This document shows positions 9,328-15,741 of a DNA stretch of 15,741 nucleotides, piece after piece (the first letter of the stretch is position 1; each line of letters begins with the position of its first letter). The position numbers were made by a program, and so were the translations under genes. This DNA is from Gammaproteobacteria bacterium (GTDB lineage: Bacteria > Pseudomonadota > Gammaproteobacteria > SZUA-152): NCBI GenBank assembly GCA_030617485.1, contig JAUWVK010000022.1:1-15741 (forward strand), written 5' to 3'. Under the pieces are notes generated by a model that was not told the origin of the DNA, searched no databases, and worked only from the letters and a program-made list of their open reading frames with translations.

Positions 9328-9846
9328 ATGGCACGTAATATCATCCTTGTCGGACCCATGGGGGCCGGGAAAACCACCATAGGCAAACAGCTCGCTCAAC
9401 AATCTGGGCGTGATTTCTACGATAGCGATCGTGAAATTGAAAAACATACTGGTGCGAATATTCCTCTGATTTTTGAGCTGGAAGGTGAAGAAGGATTCCG
9501 CAAACGGGAGAAAAATACTCTCATTGAATTAACGCAAAAACAGGACATTGTTCTGGCAACAGGCGGCGGCGCCGTGCTGGATTCTGATAACCGCGCCTTG
9601 CTAACAAAATATGGGTTTGTCATATACCTCAGCGCGCCTCTCACACAGTTATTTAACCGCACCAACAAGGACCGAAATCGGCCTCTGTTGCAAACAGAAA
9701 ACCCCCGAAAAAAGCTAGAAGAAATAATCGCCACACGTGATCCTCTATATCGAGAAGTGGCTGATATTGTGATTGAAACTGATGACAAACCAGTACGCAA
9801 TGTTGTAAAAAACATTTTATCTATAATTAATGATCACAACATATGA
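9328..9846 (+). CDS. aroK: Shikimate kinase
   Basis: This cytoplasmic enzyme phosphorylates shikimate at the 3-hydroxyl with ATP, the fifth step towards chorismate and the aromatic amino acids. The 172 residues match the family length. Walker A is GPMGAGKTT at 9-17. The shikimate-binding residues are visible: Asp34 in DSD (32-34), Arg58 in GFRKRE and the GGG triplet at 79-81. The LID arginine is Arg117 in RNRPLL, and Arg137 in ATRDPLYREVA also matches the family pattern. The ribosome site is weak (TGGA at about 9319-9322). The aroK-aroB pair is standard in gammaproteobacteria. I call it aroK rather than aroL on the basis of this context. Confidence 0.97.
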   Translation: MARNIILVGPMGAGKTTIGKQLAQQSGRDFYDSDREIEKHTGANIPLIFELEGEEGFRKREKNTLIELTQKQDIVLATGGGAVLDSDNRALLTKYGFVIYLSAPLTQLFNRTNKDRNRPLLQTENPRKKLEEIIATRDPLYREVADIVIETDDKPVRNVVKNILSIINDHNI

Positions 9847-9875
9847 TGATAATCAATAAATCTAAATAATCATAA

Positions 9876-10979
9876 ATGAACTTAATAAAATCTCTATCTG
9901 TAGACCTTGGCGATCGCAGCTACCCAATCCACATCGGCCGCGACCTATTGGGTAACCCAGAATTGCTGGCCGACCATATATCTGGACAACAGGTGTTAGT
10001 CGTAAGCAACGATACAGTTGCCCCGCTTTATCTGGATAAAACGCTCTCCGGCCTGAAAAATTATCAATGCGAAACCGTTATTCTCCAGGACGGAGAACAA
10101 TACAAAACGTTAGACGCCGTTAATCTGATTTTCGATGCATTATTAAAAAACCGCTTTGATCGACAATGCACATTGATAGCGCTTGGCGGTGGTGTTGTAG
10201 GAGATATAACCGGCTTTGCAGCCGCAACATACCAACGTGGGGTTAATTTTATCCAGATCCCTACCACATTATTAGCACAGGTTGACTCTTCCGTAGGGGG
10301 CAAAACAGGCGTTAATCACCCCATGGGCAAAAACATGATCGGCGCCTTTCACCAACCTCAATGTGTATTAATCGATACTGACACGCTAAACACTCTGGAA
10401 GATAAAGAGTTGTCTGCCGGCCTGGCAGAAATAATTAAATATGGACTTATTCGCGACCCCGAATTATTTGACTGGTTAGAACAGCACATCCCTGCTTTGC
10501 TAAACAAGGATCCTGTAGATCTTGCTTATGCAATCGAACGCTCCTGTCAAAATAAAGCAGAGGTTGTGGCTGCGGATGAAAAAGAAGCTGGTCAGCGAGC
10601 TCTGTTAAATCTAGGCCACACATTTGGCCATGCCATTGAAGCAGGTATGGGATATGGCTCATGGCTGCATGGCGAAGCCGTGGGCACCGGCATGTTAATG
10701 GCGGCTGATCTTTCTTTGCGACACGGCTGGATCAATCAGGAACAAATGTTGCGCATACAAACCATGCTGAAATTAGCAAAGTTACCCGTCAATACCCCAC
10801 CTGAACTAGATGCAGAAAAATTCATGAATTTAATGGCCGTAGATAAAAAAGTTCAGGCAGGAAGAATCAGATTTGTACTGTTAACAGATATTGGCGAAAG
10901 TTTTATCAGCGATGATTATAAACCTGACTTACTTTCTGACACCCTGAATGAATTCCACCGTGCAGCCAGTTCTCACTAG
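9876..10979 (+). CDS. aroB: 3-dehydroquinate synthase
   Basis: AroB converts DAHP to 3-dehydroquinate, the second step of the shikimate pathway, using catalytic NAD+ and a divalent metal. The 367 residues are of normal length. The NAD-binding loop GGGVVGD is at 104-110. The active-site stretch [20 protein letters not shown] is at 129-148 with Lys143, and Lys152 follows. The three metal ligands are Glu185 (AEIIKYG), His248 (LGHTFGHA) and His265 (LHGEAVG). The ATG at 9876 is the first start after in-frame stops at 9867 and 9873 and has no Shine-Dalgarno sequence; the 29 bases after aroK are almost all A and T. The end of the gene overlaps the start of dgt, so the two are probably co-transcribed. 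Confidence 0.97.
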   Translation: MNLIKSLSVDLGDRSYPIHIGRDLLGNPELLADHISGQQVLVVSNDTVAPLYLDKTLSGLKNYQCETVILQDGEQYKTLDAVNLIFDALLKNRFDRQCTLIALGGGVVGDITGFAAATYQRGVNFIQIPTTLLAQVDSSVGGKTGVNHPMGKNMIGAFHQPQCVLIDTDTLNTLEDKELSAGLAEIIKYGLIRDPELFDWLEQHIPALLNKDPVDLAYAIERSCQNKAEVVAADEKEAGQRALLNLGHTFGHAIEAGMGYGSWLHGEAVGTGMLMAADLSLRHGWINQEQMLRIQTMLKLAKLPVNTPPELDAEKFMNLMAVDKKVQAGRIRFVLLTDIGESFISDDYKPDLLSDTLNEFHRAASSH

Positions 10980-12144
10980 TAACTTGAATACACCTGATGG
11001 ACTTGCCCCATACGCCTCATGGGAAAATCAGTCCCGCGGTCGTCAGTTTTCGGAACCTGCACCAAATACCCGTACGGAATTTCAAAGAGACAGGGACCGT
11101 ATAGTACATTCCAGTGCCTTCCGAAGACTTGAATACAAAACACAGGTTTTTGTTAACCATGAAGGGGATATGTTTCGAACGCGGCTAACGCACTCCATAG
11201 AAGTGGCACAAATTAGTCGATCCATTGCTCGCGCATTAAATCTCAACGAAGCACTTACCGAAACTATTGCCCTGGCTCATGATCTGGGTCACACCCCATT
11301 CGGTCATGCCGGACAAGATATTCTTAATCAATGCATGAAAGACTACGGCGGTTTCGAGCATAATCTTCAGTCATTGCGCATAGTCGATGAACTTGAGGAA
11401 AAATATGCCGACTTTAATGGTCTTAACCTCAGCTTTGAGAGCCGGGAAGGCATTCTTAAACACTGCTCTCTCATAAATGCGAAAAAACTTGGCGATATTG
11501 GTAAACGCTTTATAAACAAACAGCAGCCAGGCCTGGAAGCTCAAGTCACAAACATCGGTGATGAAATCGCCTATAACAATCATGATGTAGACGATGGCCT
11601 GCGCGCAGGACTTATTACTATCGATCAACTATGCGAAGTAAAAATATTTGCCAAGCAGCATTCAATTGTAATGTCTGCATACCCAAAATTATCAGAAAAA
11701 CGGGCGATACATGAAATCATCAGACGCATAATTAATGTGCAGGTTACTGACCTACTCTCCACCACCAACAAGCTCTTAAAAAAAGAAAACCCGGCCAATC
11801 GAGACGATATACTCGCGCACCCCGATCCACTGGTAAAGTATAGCAACGAGATGCAAACCATGAACCTCGAGCTAAAAAAGTTCCTGCGCAATAATCTATA
11901 TCGACATCACCGTGTTGATGATATGAGCACTAAAGCCAAAAATATTATTCAGGTGTTATTTGATGTTTTAATTAACGATCCAAAACTTTTGCCGCTTGAG
12001 CAACAAGAAAACGTACGCAAGCTAGAAGAGTCTGATGGAGATATAGGTCGAGCTCGCAGCATCGCCGATTACATTGCAGGCATGACAGATCGATTTGCGA
12101 TTAGTGAGCATAAACGTATCTCCACTACTACTGACTCCGCCTAA
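10948..12144 (+). CDS. dgt: Deoxyguanosinetriphosphate triphosphohydrolase-like protein (HD-domain dNTPase)
   Basis: The family hydrolyses dNTPs to the deoxynucleoside and triphosphate and so controls the dNTP pool. The 398 residues match the shorter dGTPase-like group rather than the longer (about 505-residue) E. coli Dgt. The HD metal-binding set is intact: His82 in TRLTHS, His111-Asp112 in [11 protein letters not shown] and Asp205 in [14 protein letters not shown]. The leading motif [27 protein letters not shown] (42-68) is typical of the family. The ATG at 10948 overlaps aroB by 32 bases; a GTG at 10960 would overlap by 20. Neither has a clear ribosome site, so the true start is uncertain and coupling to aroB translation is likely. 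Nucleotide preference (dGTP only or all dNTPs) cannot be read from sequence. Confidence 0.94.
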   Translation: MNSTVQPVLTSNLNTPDGLAPYASWENQSRGRQFSEPAPNTRTEFQRDRDRIVHSSAFRRLEYKTQVFVNHEGDMFRTRLTHSIEVAQISRSIARALNLNEALTETIALAHDLGHTPFGHAGQDILNQCMKDYGGFEHNLQSLRIVDELEEKYADFNGLNLSFESREGILKHCSLINAKKLGDIGKRFINKQQPGLEAQVTNIGDEIAYNNHDVDDGLRAGLITIDQLCEVKIFAKQHSIVMSAYPKLSEKRAIHEIIRRIINVQVTDLLSTTNKLLKKENPANRDDILAHPDPLVKYSNEMQTMNLELKKFLRNNLYRHHRVDDMSTKAKNIIQVLFDVLINDPKLLPLEQQENVRKLEESDGDIGRARSIADYIAGMTDRFAISEHKRISTTTDSA

Positions 12145-12158
12145 ACGGCCAGCAATAT

Positions 12159-12413
12159 ATGCGCATTTATCTGCAAACACGCCCGGGTTCAGATGGAAAC
12201 CCTCGCTACTTTCACCTGTTATTACAGGAAGATTTGATTGATGGCTGGACACTGGTGAAAGAAAATGGAGTGCAAGGTTCATCAGGCAAAGTGACTAAAA
12301 CTCATTACGCCGACCATGGCCAGGCGCTCGCTGCACTAATTAAGACAAGAGACTCCCAGATTAAACGTGGCTATCATGTCGTATTCATGAGAGGGGAACA
12401 GGCTCCAGCCTAA
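12159..12413 (+). CDS. Small standalone WGR-like domain protein
   Basis: This 84-residue protein is one WGR-type domain with no other part. The pattern YFHLLLQEDLIDGWTLVKENG, then GSSGKV, then QALAALIKTRDSQIKRGYH, follows the WGR fold (aromatic strand, GGW.L, G..GS.G, EEA...F..L...K...GY). The name-giving Trp-Gly-Arg is Asn-Gly-Val here (residues 36-38). WGR domains occur in PARP1 and MolR-type proteins, where they bind nucleic acid ends; a DNA- or RNA-related role here is only inference. It starts 14 bases after dgt and stops 5 bases before the DamX-like gene, so it sits inside the operon. No ribosome site is visible before the ATG. The gene looks real because the spacing is tight, the frame is full length and the domain is recognisable. 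Confidence 0.72.
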   Translation: MRIYLQTRPGSDGNPRYFHLLLQEDLIDGWTLVKENGVQGSSGKVTKTHYADHGQALAALIKTRDSQIKRGYHVVFMRGEQAPA

Positions 12414-12418
12414 GGAAT

Positions 12419-13909
12419 ATGCACAACAATAATGCACTAAAAACAAACGCACCCTCCTACGTGTCTTTCTACGGCATGACTCGCGACCCCTTTGGCCAAA
12501 AAATTGAAAATGACCTTTTTTATGCAGAACCTTCCCGTAAACAAAGGCTAGGAACCCTGCAACACCTTACACAGTTCGGCAATGAACTAATGATAGTAAC
12601 CGGCCCTAAAGGCAGCGGCAAAACAACCTTGCTTCAACAGTTCATAGCAACGTCACCAGAAAACTGGAAGTTTGCTCGCATAGAAGCCCAGGACGGTCTT
12701 GACGAGCGAAAAATACTGCAGCAACTTTTTCGTCAAATGGGAATGGAATTTAAGGGGGCAACCCACAGCGACTTACTCGAACAAATGAAAATCCAGTTCG
12801 ATCTAGCGCAACGAAAAGGCCAGTATAGCGTCATGCTAATTAATGACGCAGACCAACTCCCCGTCATGGCGATTAAAAAAGTGATGGAAATGGCTTCATT
12901 AATATCCACTGTTAATAAACCGCTACTACGCATTATCCTGTTCGGTACGGAGGCGTTAGTGGGTAAACTCAATGATCCATTACTTAGCCAATATTCCAGC
13001 CTTCCTCAACGCGTCGTGGACTTGCAGCCTTTTAGCGAGGAACAAACTGCTCAATATGTATTAGACCGATTGTCCGCAGCCAACTTTTCCAACAATGACT
13101 TATTCACTCAGCCCGCATTACATAAATTATATACAGAATCCTATGGCTGGCCTGCTCGAATAAATGAATTAGCTCACAATATATTAACAGCCTCTCTCCC
13201 AAAAAATATACAGGAGTCTACGCCTGGCTTTGATGCAAAAACGTTTCACACTCCAAGGCTCCTTGGCCTGATAATAACTATCGCCATAGTGACTACTTTG
13301 TTTGTTTTTCAACATGATGTTAATCAGTGGATAGTCCAACTCACAGATACAGTGGATGACAATTCCAACACAACATCAGCACCTCAAAATAAGTTAACGC
13401 CTGCAGTGATTACTGCCAAACCAGCTCTCAAGCCTGCAACCACACTTGTGGAAAAATTAAAACAACGAAATCAAACTCGCCCCTCCGAAACAAGCACAGT
13501 AAAAACAGTTAAACCTGTACCCCCTCAACCAACAACAAAAGCCGTGGTGAACCAAAAGCCAAAAGAAAAAGAAACGACGCAACCCACTATCAAAATAAAC
13601 ACCATTCCAAGAAAAGAAAACTGGATTTTGGATCAAAACTCTAAACACTACACGCTGCAAATTGTTGCTGGTGAAAACCTCAAAACAATTGAAGAATTTA
13701 TTGGCGAGCATAAGCTCTACAACAATATTGCTTTTTACCGCAGTGTTCGCAATAACAAACCCTGGTATGGCCTTATTTATGGCGTCTACCCACACAAACA
13801 GGCGGCCAACAGCGCAATAAACCAGCTGCCTAAAAAACTCCAGGATCTCAAACCCTGGGTGCGTAGCATCAAAAGCATCAAAACGGACATCAGTAAAACT
13901 CGCCCTTAA
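12419..13909 (+). CDS. DamX-like protein: ExeA-type AAA+ ATPase, membrane anchor and SPOR domain
   Basis: The 496 residues hold three parts. The N-terminal ExeA-type AAA+ domain (about 15-260) has the entry motif FYGMTRDPF, Walker A GPKGSGKT (62-69), Walker B VMLINDAD (138-145) and an LPQRV motif (195-199) in the arginine-finger region. One transmembrane segment follows (about 281-297). A Pro/Thr/Lys-rich periplasmic linker (about 311-410) leads to a SPOR domain (about 415-494, with YTLQIVAG and WYGLIYGVYP). SPOR domains bind denuded glycan strands at the division septum. The position after the aro genes and before gltB matches the SPOR gene of Pseudomonas and damX of enterics. ATP use by the cytoplasmic domain is likely from the intact motifs but unproven. 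AAGGA ends only 2 bases before the ATG, unusually close. The linker region is noticeably rich in A. Confidence 0.88.
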   Translation: MHNNNALKTNAPSYVSFYGMTRDPFGQKIENDLFYAEPSRKQRLGTLQHLTQFGNELMIVTGPKGSGKTTLLQQFIATSPENWKFARIEAQDGLDERKILQQLFRQMGMEFKGATHSDLLEQMKIQFDLAQRKGQYSVMLINDADQLPVMAIKKVMEMASLISTVNKPLLRIILFGTEALVGKLNDPLLSQYSSLPQRVVDLQPFSEEQTAQYVLDRLSAANFSNNDLFTQPALHKLYTESYGWPARINELAHNILTASLPKNIQESTPGFDAKTFHTPRLLGLIITIAIVTTLFVFQHDVNQWIVQLTDTVDDNSNTTSAPQNKLTPAVITAKPALKPATTLVEKLKQRNQTRPSETSTVKTVKPVPPQPTTKAVVNQKPKEKETTQPTIKINTIPRKENWILDQNSKHYTLQIVAGENLKTIEEFIGEHKLYNNIAFYRSVRNNKPWYGLIYGVYPHKQAANSAINQLPKKLQDLKPWVRSIKSIKTDISKTRP

Positions 13910-13994
13910 TTACATAACCCAATCTTGCACCCTGTTTCCAAAAAACAGCCTCACAAGAAACCTCGTCTGAATCCATACCCAAAGTCCGCCAAAA

Positions 13995-14010
13995 CCCTGA
14001 CAACACAGGG
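13995..14010 (+). terminator. Weak hairpin after the DamX-like gene
   Basis: CCCTG (13995-13999) and CAGGG (14006-14010) flank a six-base loop. Upstream AAAA and downstream TTT could extend the stem past a bulged C. It lies 86 bases after the stop and just before the gltB promoter. The T-run is short, so it is a poor intrinsic terminator at best. Confidence 0.3.
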
Positions 14011-14021
14011 CTTTAGCCAGA

Positions 14022-14050
14022 TTGAACACAATGTAGAGCACCGGTATAAT
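14022..14050 (+). promoter_or_regulatory. Strong sigma-70 promoter of gltB
   Basis: TTGAAC (14022-14027) and a perfect TATAAT (14045-14050) are spaced by exactly 17 bases. The expected start near 14057 gives a leader of about 105 bases before the gltB GTG. It lies in the 252-base gap between the DamX-like gene and gltB, the largest in the window. Confidence 0.8.
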
Positions 14051-14054
14051 GCTG

Positions 14055-14077
14055 AGCCGTTCAACCTCGGGACGGCT
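14055..14077 (+). promoter_or_regulatory. Leader hairpin at the 5' end of the predicted gltB transcript
   Basis: AGCCGT (14055-14060) pairs with ACGGCT (14072-14077) around an 11-base loop. It would sit at the extreme 5' end of the mRNA, where it could stabilise the transcript. No known riboswitch is recognised. Confidence 0.3.
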
Positions 14078-14094
14078 GCAGAAATCCAGGCGTA

Positions 14095-14123
14095 TTTCCT
14101 GCTAAATGCCTGATTATTATAAT
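14095..14123 (+). promoter_or_regulatory. Possible second gltB promoter
   Basis: A second perfect TATAAT is at 14118-14123, within an A/T-rich patch. The -35 at 17 bases (TTTCCT, 14095-14100) is weak. If used, it would give a leader of about 30 bases. It may be chance in A/T-rich DNA. Confidence 0.25.
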
Positions 14124-14161
14124 AAAACTACCCAAACGTAGAGCGGAAGGCACTAAACAGC

Positions 14162-15741
14162 GTGAACAAAGCACCAGATAATAAAAGCCTCTATCGACCC
14201 AGTTTTGAAAAAGATAACTGTGGCTTTGGGCTCATTGCCCAAATGGACAACAAAGCCAGTCACTGGCTGGTCACCACCGCTATCGATGCACTGGCTCGAC
14301 TCACCCACCGTGGCGCTGTTGCAGCTGACGGAAAGTCTGGCGACGGCTGTGGTCTGCTGATAAAAAAACCCGATGGTTTCCTGCGAATTTGTGCCAAGGA
14401 ACAGGGATTTGAGCTAAGCGAGCATTACGCCGTCGGCATGGTATTCCTGAATACAGATCTGGCTAAAGCAAAAAATGCGCGCACCCAATTAGAAAACGAG
14501 CTCACTACTGAAGGCCTGCAAGTCCTGGGCTGGCGCACCGTGCCAACCGATCCCAGCACCTGCGGTGAGGAAGCGCTGAGAAGCCTGCCCATTATCGAGC
14601 AGATATTTGTCAATGCGGGCGCCGATATGGACGCCACCCGCTTTGAACAGCATCTCTATATCGCCCGCCGACGTACAGAGAAGGCTATCGAGCCCAACGA
14701 TGACGTGTTTTACGTTCCCAGTCTGTCGGCAAATGTGGTGTCATACAAAGGTCTGGTGATGCCAGAGCACCTGCCAGTGTTCTACAAAGACCTGCAGGAT
14801 GAGCGCATGGAAACGGCCATTGCCGTGTTCCACCAGCGTTTCTCCACTAACACCTGGCCACAATGGCGTCTGGCCCAGCCATTCCGTTATCTCGCCCACA
14901 ATGGCGAAATTAACACCGTACAGGGCAACCGCAACTGGTCCGTGGCGCGTGGCCACAAGTTTGAAAGCCCGCACATCCCTATGGAAGATGTACGCCCGCT
15001 GGTCTCCATGACAGGTTCAGATTCCAACTCCATGGATAACATGCTTGAAGCCCTGCTCGCCGGTGGCATGGACATCTTCCAGGCCATGCGCCTGCTGGTA
15101 CCGCCTGCCTGGCAAAACGTCACCAATATGGACACCGACCTGCGCGCCTTTTACGAATACAGTTCCATGCACATGGAGCCATGGGACGGCCCCGCCGGCA
15201 TCGTCATGACCGATGGCCGCTATGCGGCCTGCTCCACCGACCGTAATGGCCTGCGTCCTGCGCGCTGGGTGATCACCAAAGATCGGCACATCACCCTCGC
15301 CTCCGAGATCGGTGTTTACGATTACAAACCGGAAGACGTCGTTGCCAAAGGTCGTCTGAAGCCCGGCCAGATGCTGGCTGCAGACACACAAACCGGCAAA
15401 CTACTGTTGCCGGAAGACGTCGATACCATGCTCAAGGAACGTCACCCTTACAAGCAATGGCTCACCGCTGGCGCTAAAAGAATCACGACTTCACTTGAAG
15501 GTGAGATCTGTGGCCTGCCCATGGATAGCCACATGCTGGATATTTATCAAAAACTGTTCCAGGTGAGCTTCGAAGTACGTGACCAGGTGCTGCGTGTTCT
15601 GGCCGAAGCCGGTGCGGAAGCGATTGGCTCCATGGGTGACGATACCCCTATGCCGGTGCTTTCACGCAAGGTGCGTTCCCTGTATGACTATTTCCGGCAA
15701 CAGTTTGCACAGGTAACCACTCCGCCTATTGACCCGATTCG
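14162..15741 (+). CDS. gltB: Glutamate synthase (NADPH) large subunit, 3' end beyond window
   Basis: GltB takes the amide nitrogen of glutamine and, with GltD supplying electrons, makes two glutamates from glutamine and 2-oxoglutarate. The visible 526 residues cover the class II (Ntn) glutamine amidotransferase domain and the start of the central domain. DNCGFGLIA places the catalytic cysteine at Cys20, so a 19-residue propeptide is removed. Family motifs follow: [53 protein letters not shown] and [11 protein letters not shown]; the window ends in PPIDPIR. The GTG at 14162 is the first possible start after an in-frame stop at 14123; GGAAGG at 14145-14150 lies 11 bases before it. The gene looks richer in G and C than the DamX-like gene upstream, which fits codon use of a highly expressed gene. 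gltD probably follows outside the window. Confidence 0.97.
   Translation, partial: MNKAPDNKSLYRPSFEKDNCGFGLIAQMDNKASHWLVTTAIDALARLTHRGAVAADGKSGDGCGLLIKKPDGFLRICAKEQGFELSEHYAVGMVFLNTDLAKAKNARTQLENELTTEGLQVLGWRTVPTDPSTCGEEALRSLPIIEQIFVNAGADMDATRFEQHLYIARRRTEKAIEPNDDVFYVPSLSANVVSYKGLVMPEHLPVFYKDLQDERMETAIAVFHQRFSTNTWPQWRLAQPFRYLAHNGEINTVQGNRNWSVARGHKFESPHIPMEDVRPLVSMTGSDSNSMDNMLEALLAGGMDIFQAMRLLVPPAWQNVTNMDTDLRAFYEYSSMHMEPWDGPAGIVMTDGRYAACSTDRNGLRPARWVITKDRHITLASEIGVYDYKPEDVVAKGRLKPGQMLAADTQTGKLLLPEDVDTMLKERHPYKQWLTAGAKRITTSLEGEICGLPMDSHMLDIYQKLFQVSFEVRDQVLRVLAEAGAEAIGSMGDDTPMPVLSRKVRSLYDYFRQQFAQVTTPPIDPI

Noticed and set aside
13932..13948. CTGTTT/AAACAG hairpin just after the DamX-like gene
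   Set aside because: A/T-rich six-base stem without a T-run; likely chance.
13925..14113. A 62-residue + strand frame starting with TTG after the DamX-like gene
   Set aside because: No ribosome site, no recognisable domain, and it spans the strong gltB promoter at 14022-14050. Treated as non-coding.
15017..15391. Minus-strand frame of 124 codons inside gltB
   Set aside because: Fully opposite conserved GltB sequence; such frames are common in GC-richer genes.

Overview
The window reads as a core-genome segment of a gammaproteobacterium with moderate GC. The order pilM-N-O-P-Q, aroK-aroB, SPOR-domain protein, gltB is the arrangement known from Pseudomonas and relatives. The insertion of dgt and a small WGR-domain gene between aroB and the SPOR gene sets this genome apart from that pattern. 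I cannot name a genus from the sequence alone.

Layout. (1) Positions 2-973, + strand: the 3' part of a pilU-type retraction ATPase gene carrying an in-frame TAA at 188-190, exactly at the linker between the N-terminal domain and the ATPase core. (2) Positions 1009-3573, - strand: mrcA/ponA (PBP1a), convergent with pilU and divergent from pilM. (3) Positions 3722-9186, + strand: pilMNOPQ, the type IVa pilus alignment subcomplex and secretin, with overlapping or nearly overlapping cistrons, closed by a strong hairpin terminator at 9212-9251. (4) Positions 9328-13909, + strand: aroK, aroB, dgt, a WGR-domain protein and a DamX-like AAA+/SPOR protein, tightly packed behind a promoter at about 9270-9300. 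(5) Positions 13910-14161: a 252-base non-coding stretch with a near-consensus sigma-70 promoter and a leader. (6) Positions 14162-15741: the 5' part of gltB (glutamate synthase large subunit), running off the window.

How the genes work together. PilM (cytoplasmic, actin-like), PilN and PilO (inner membrane) and PilP (inner-membrane lipoprotein) link the pilus motor to the PilQ outer-membrane pore. PilU assists PilT in retraction. PBP1a makes peptidoglycan, the layer this machine must cross. AroK and AroB act in the shikimate pathway, Dgt hydrolyses dNTPs, the SPOR protein probably binds septal peptidoglycan, and GltB assimilates ammonia.

I found no mobile element, CRISPR array or RNA gene. 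No wholly new system is evident. The items most worth a second look are the nonsense codon in pilU, the standalone WGR protein that lacks the W and R of its signature, the near-leaderless mrcA promoter, the unusual N-terminus of PilP and basic tail of PilO, and the gltB leader.
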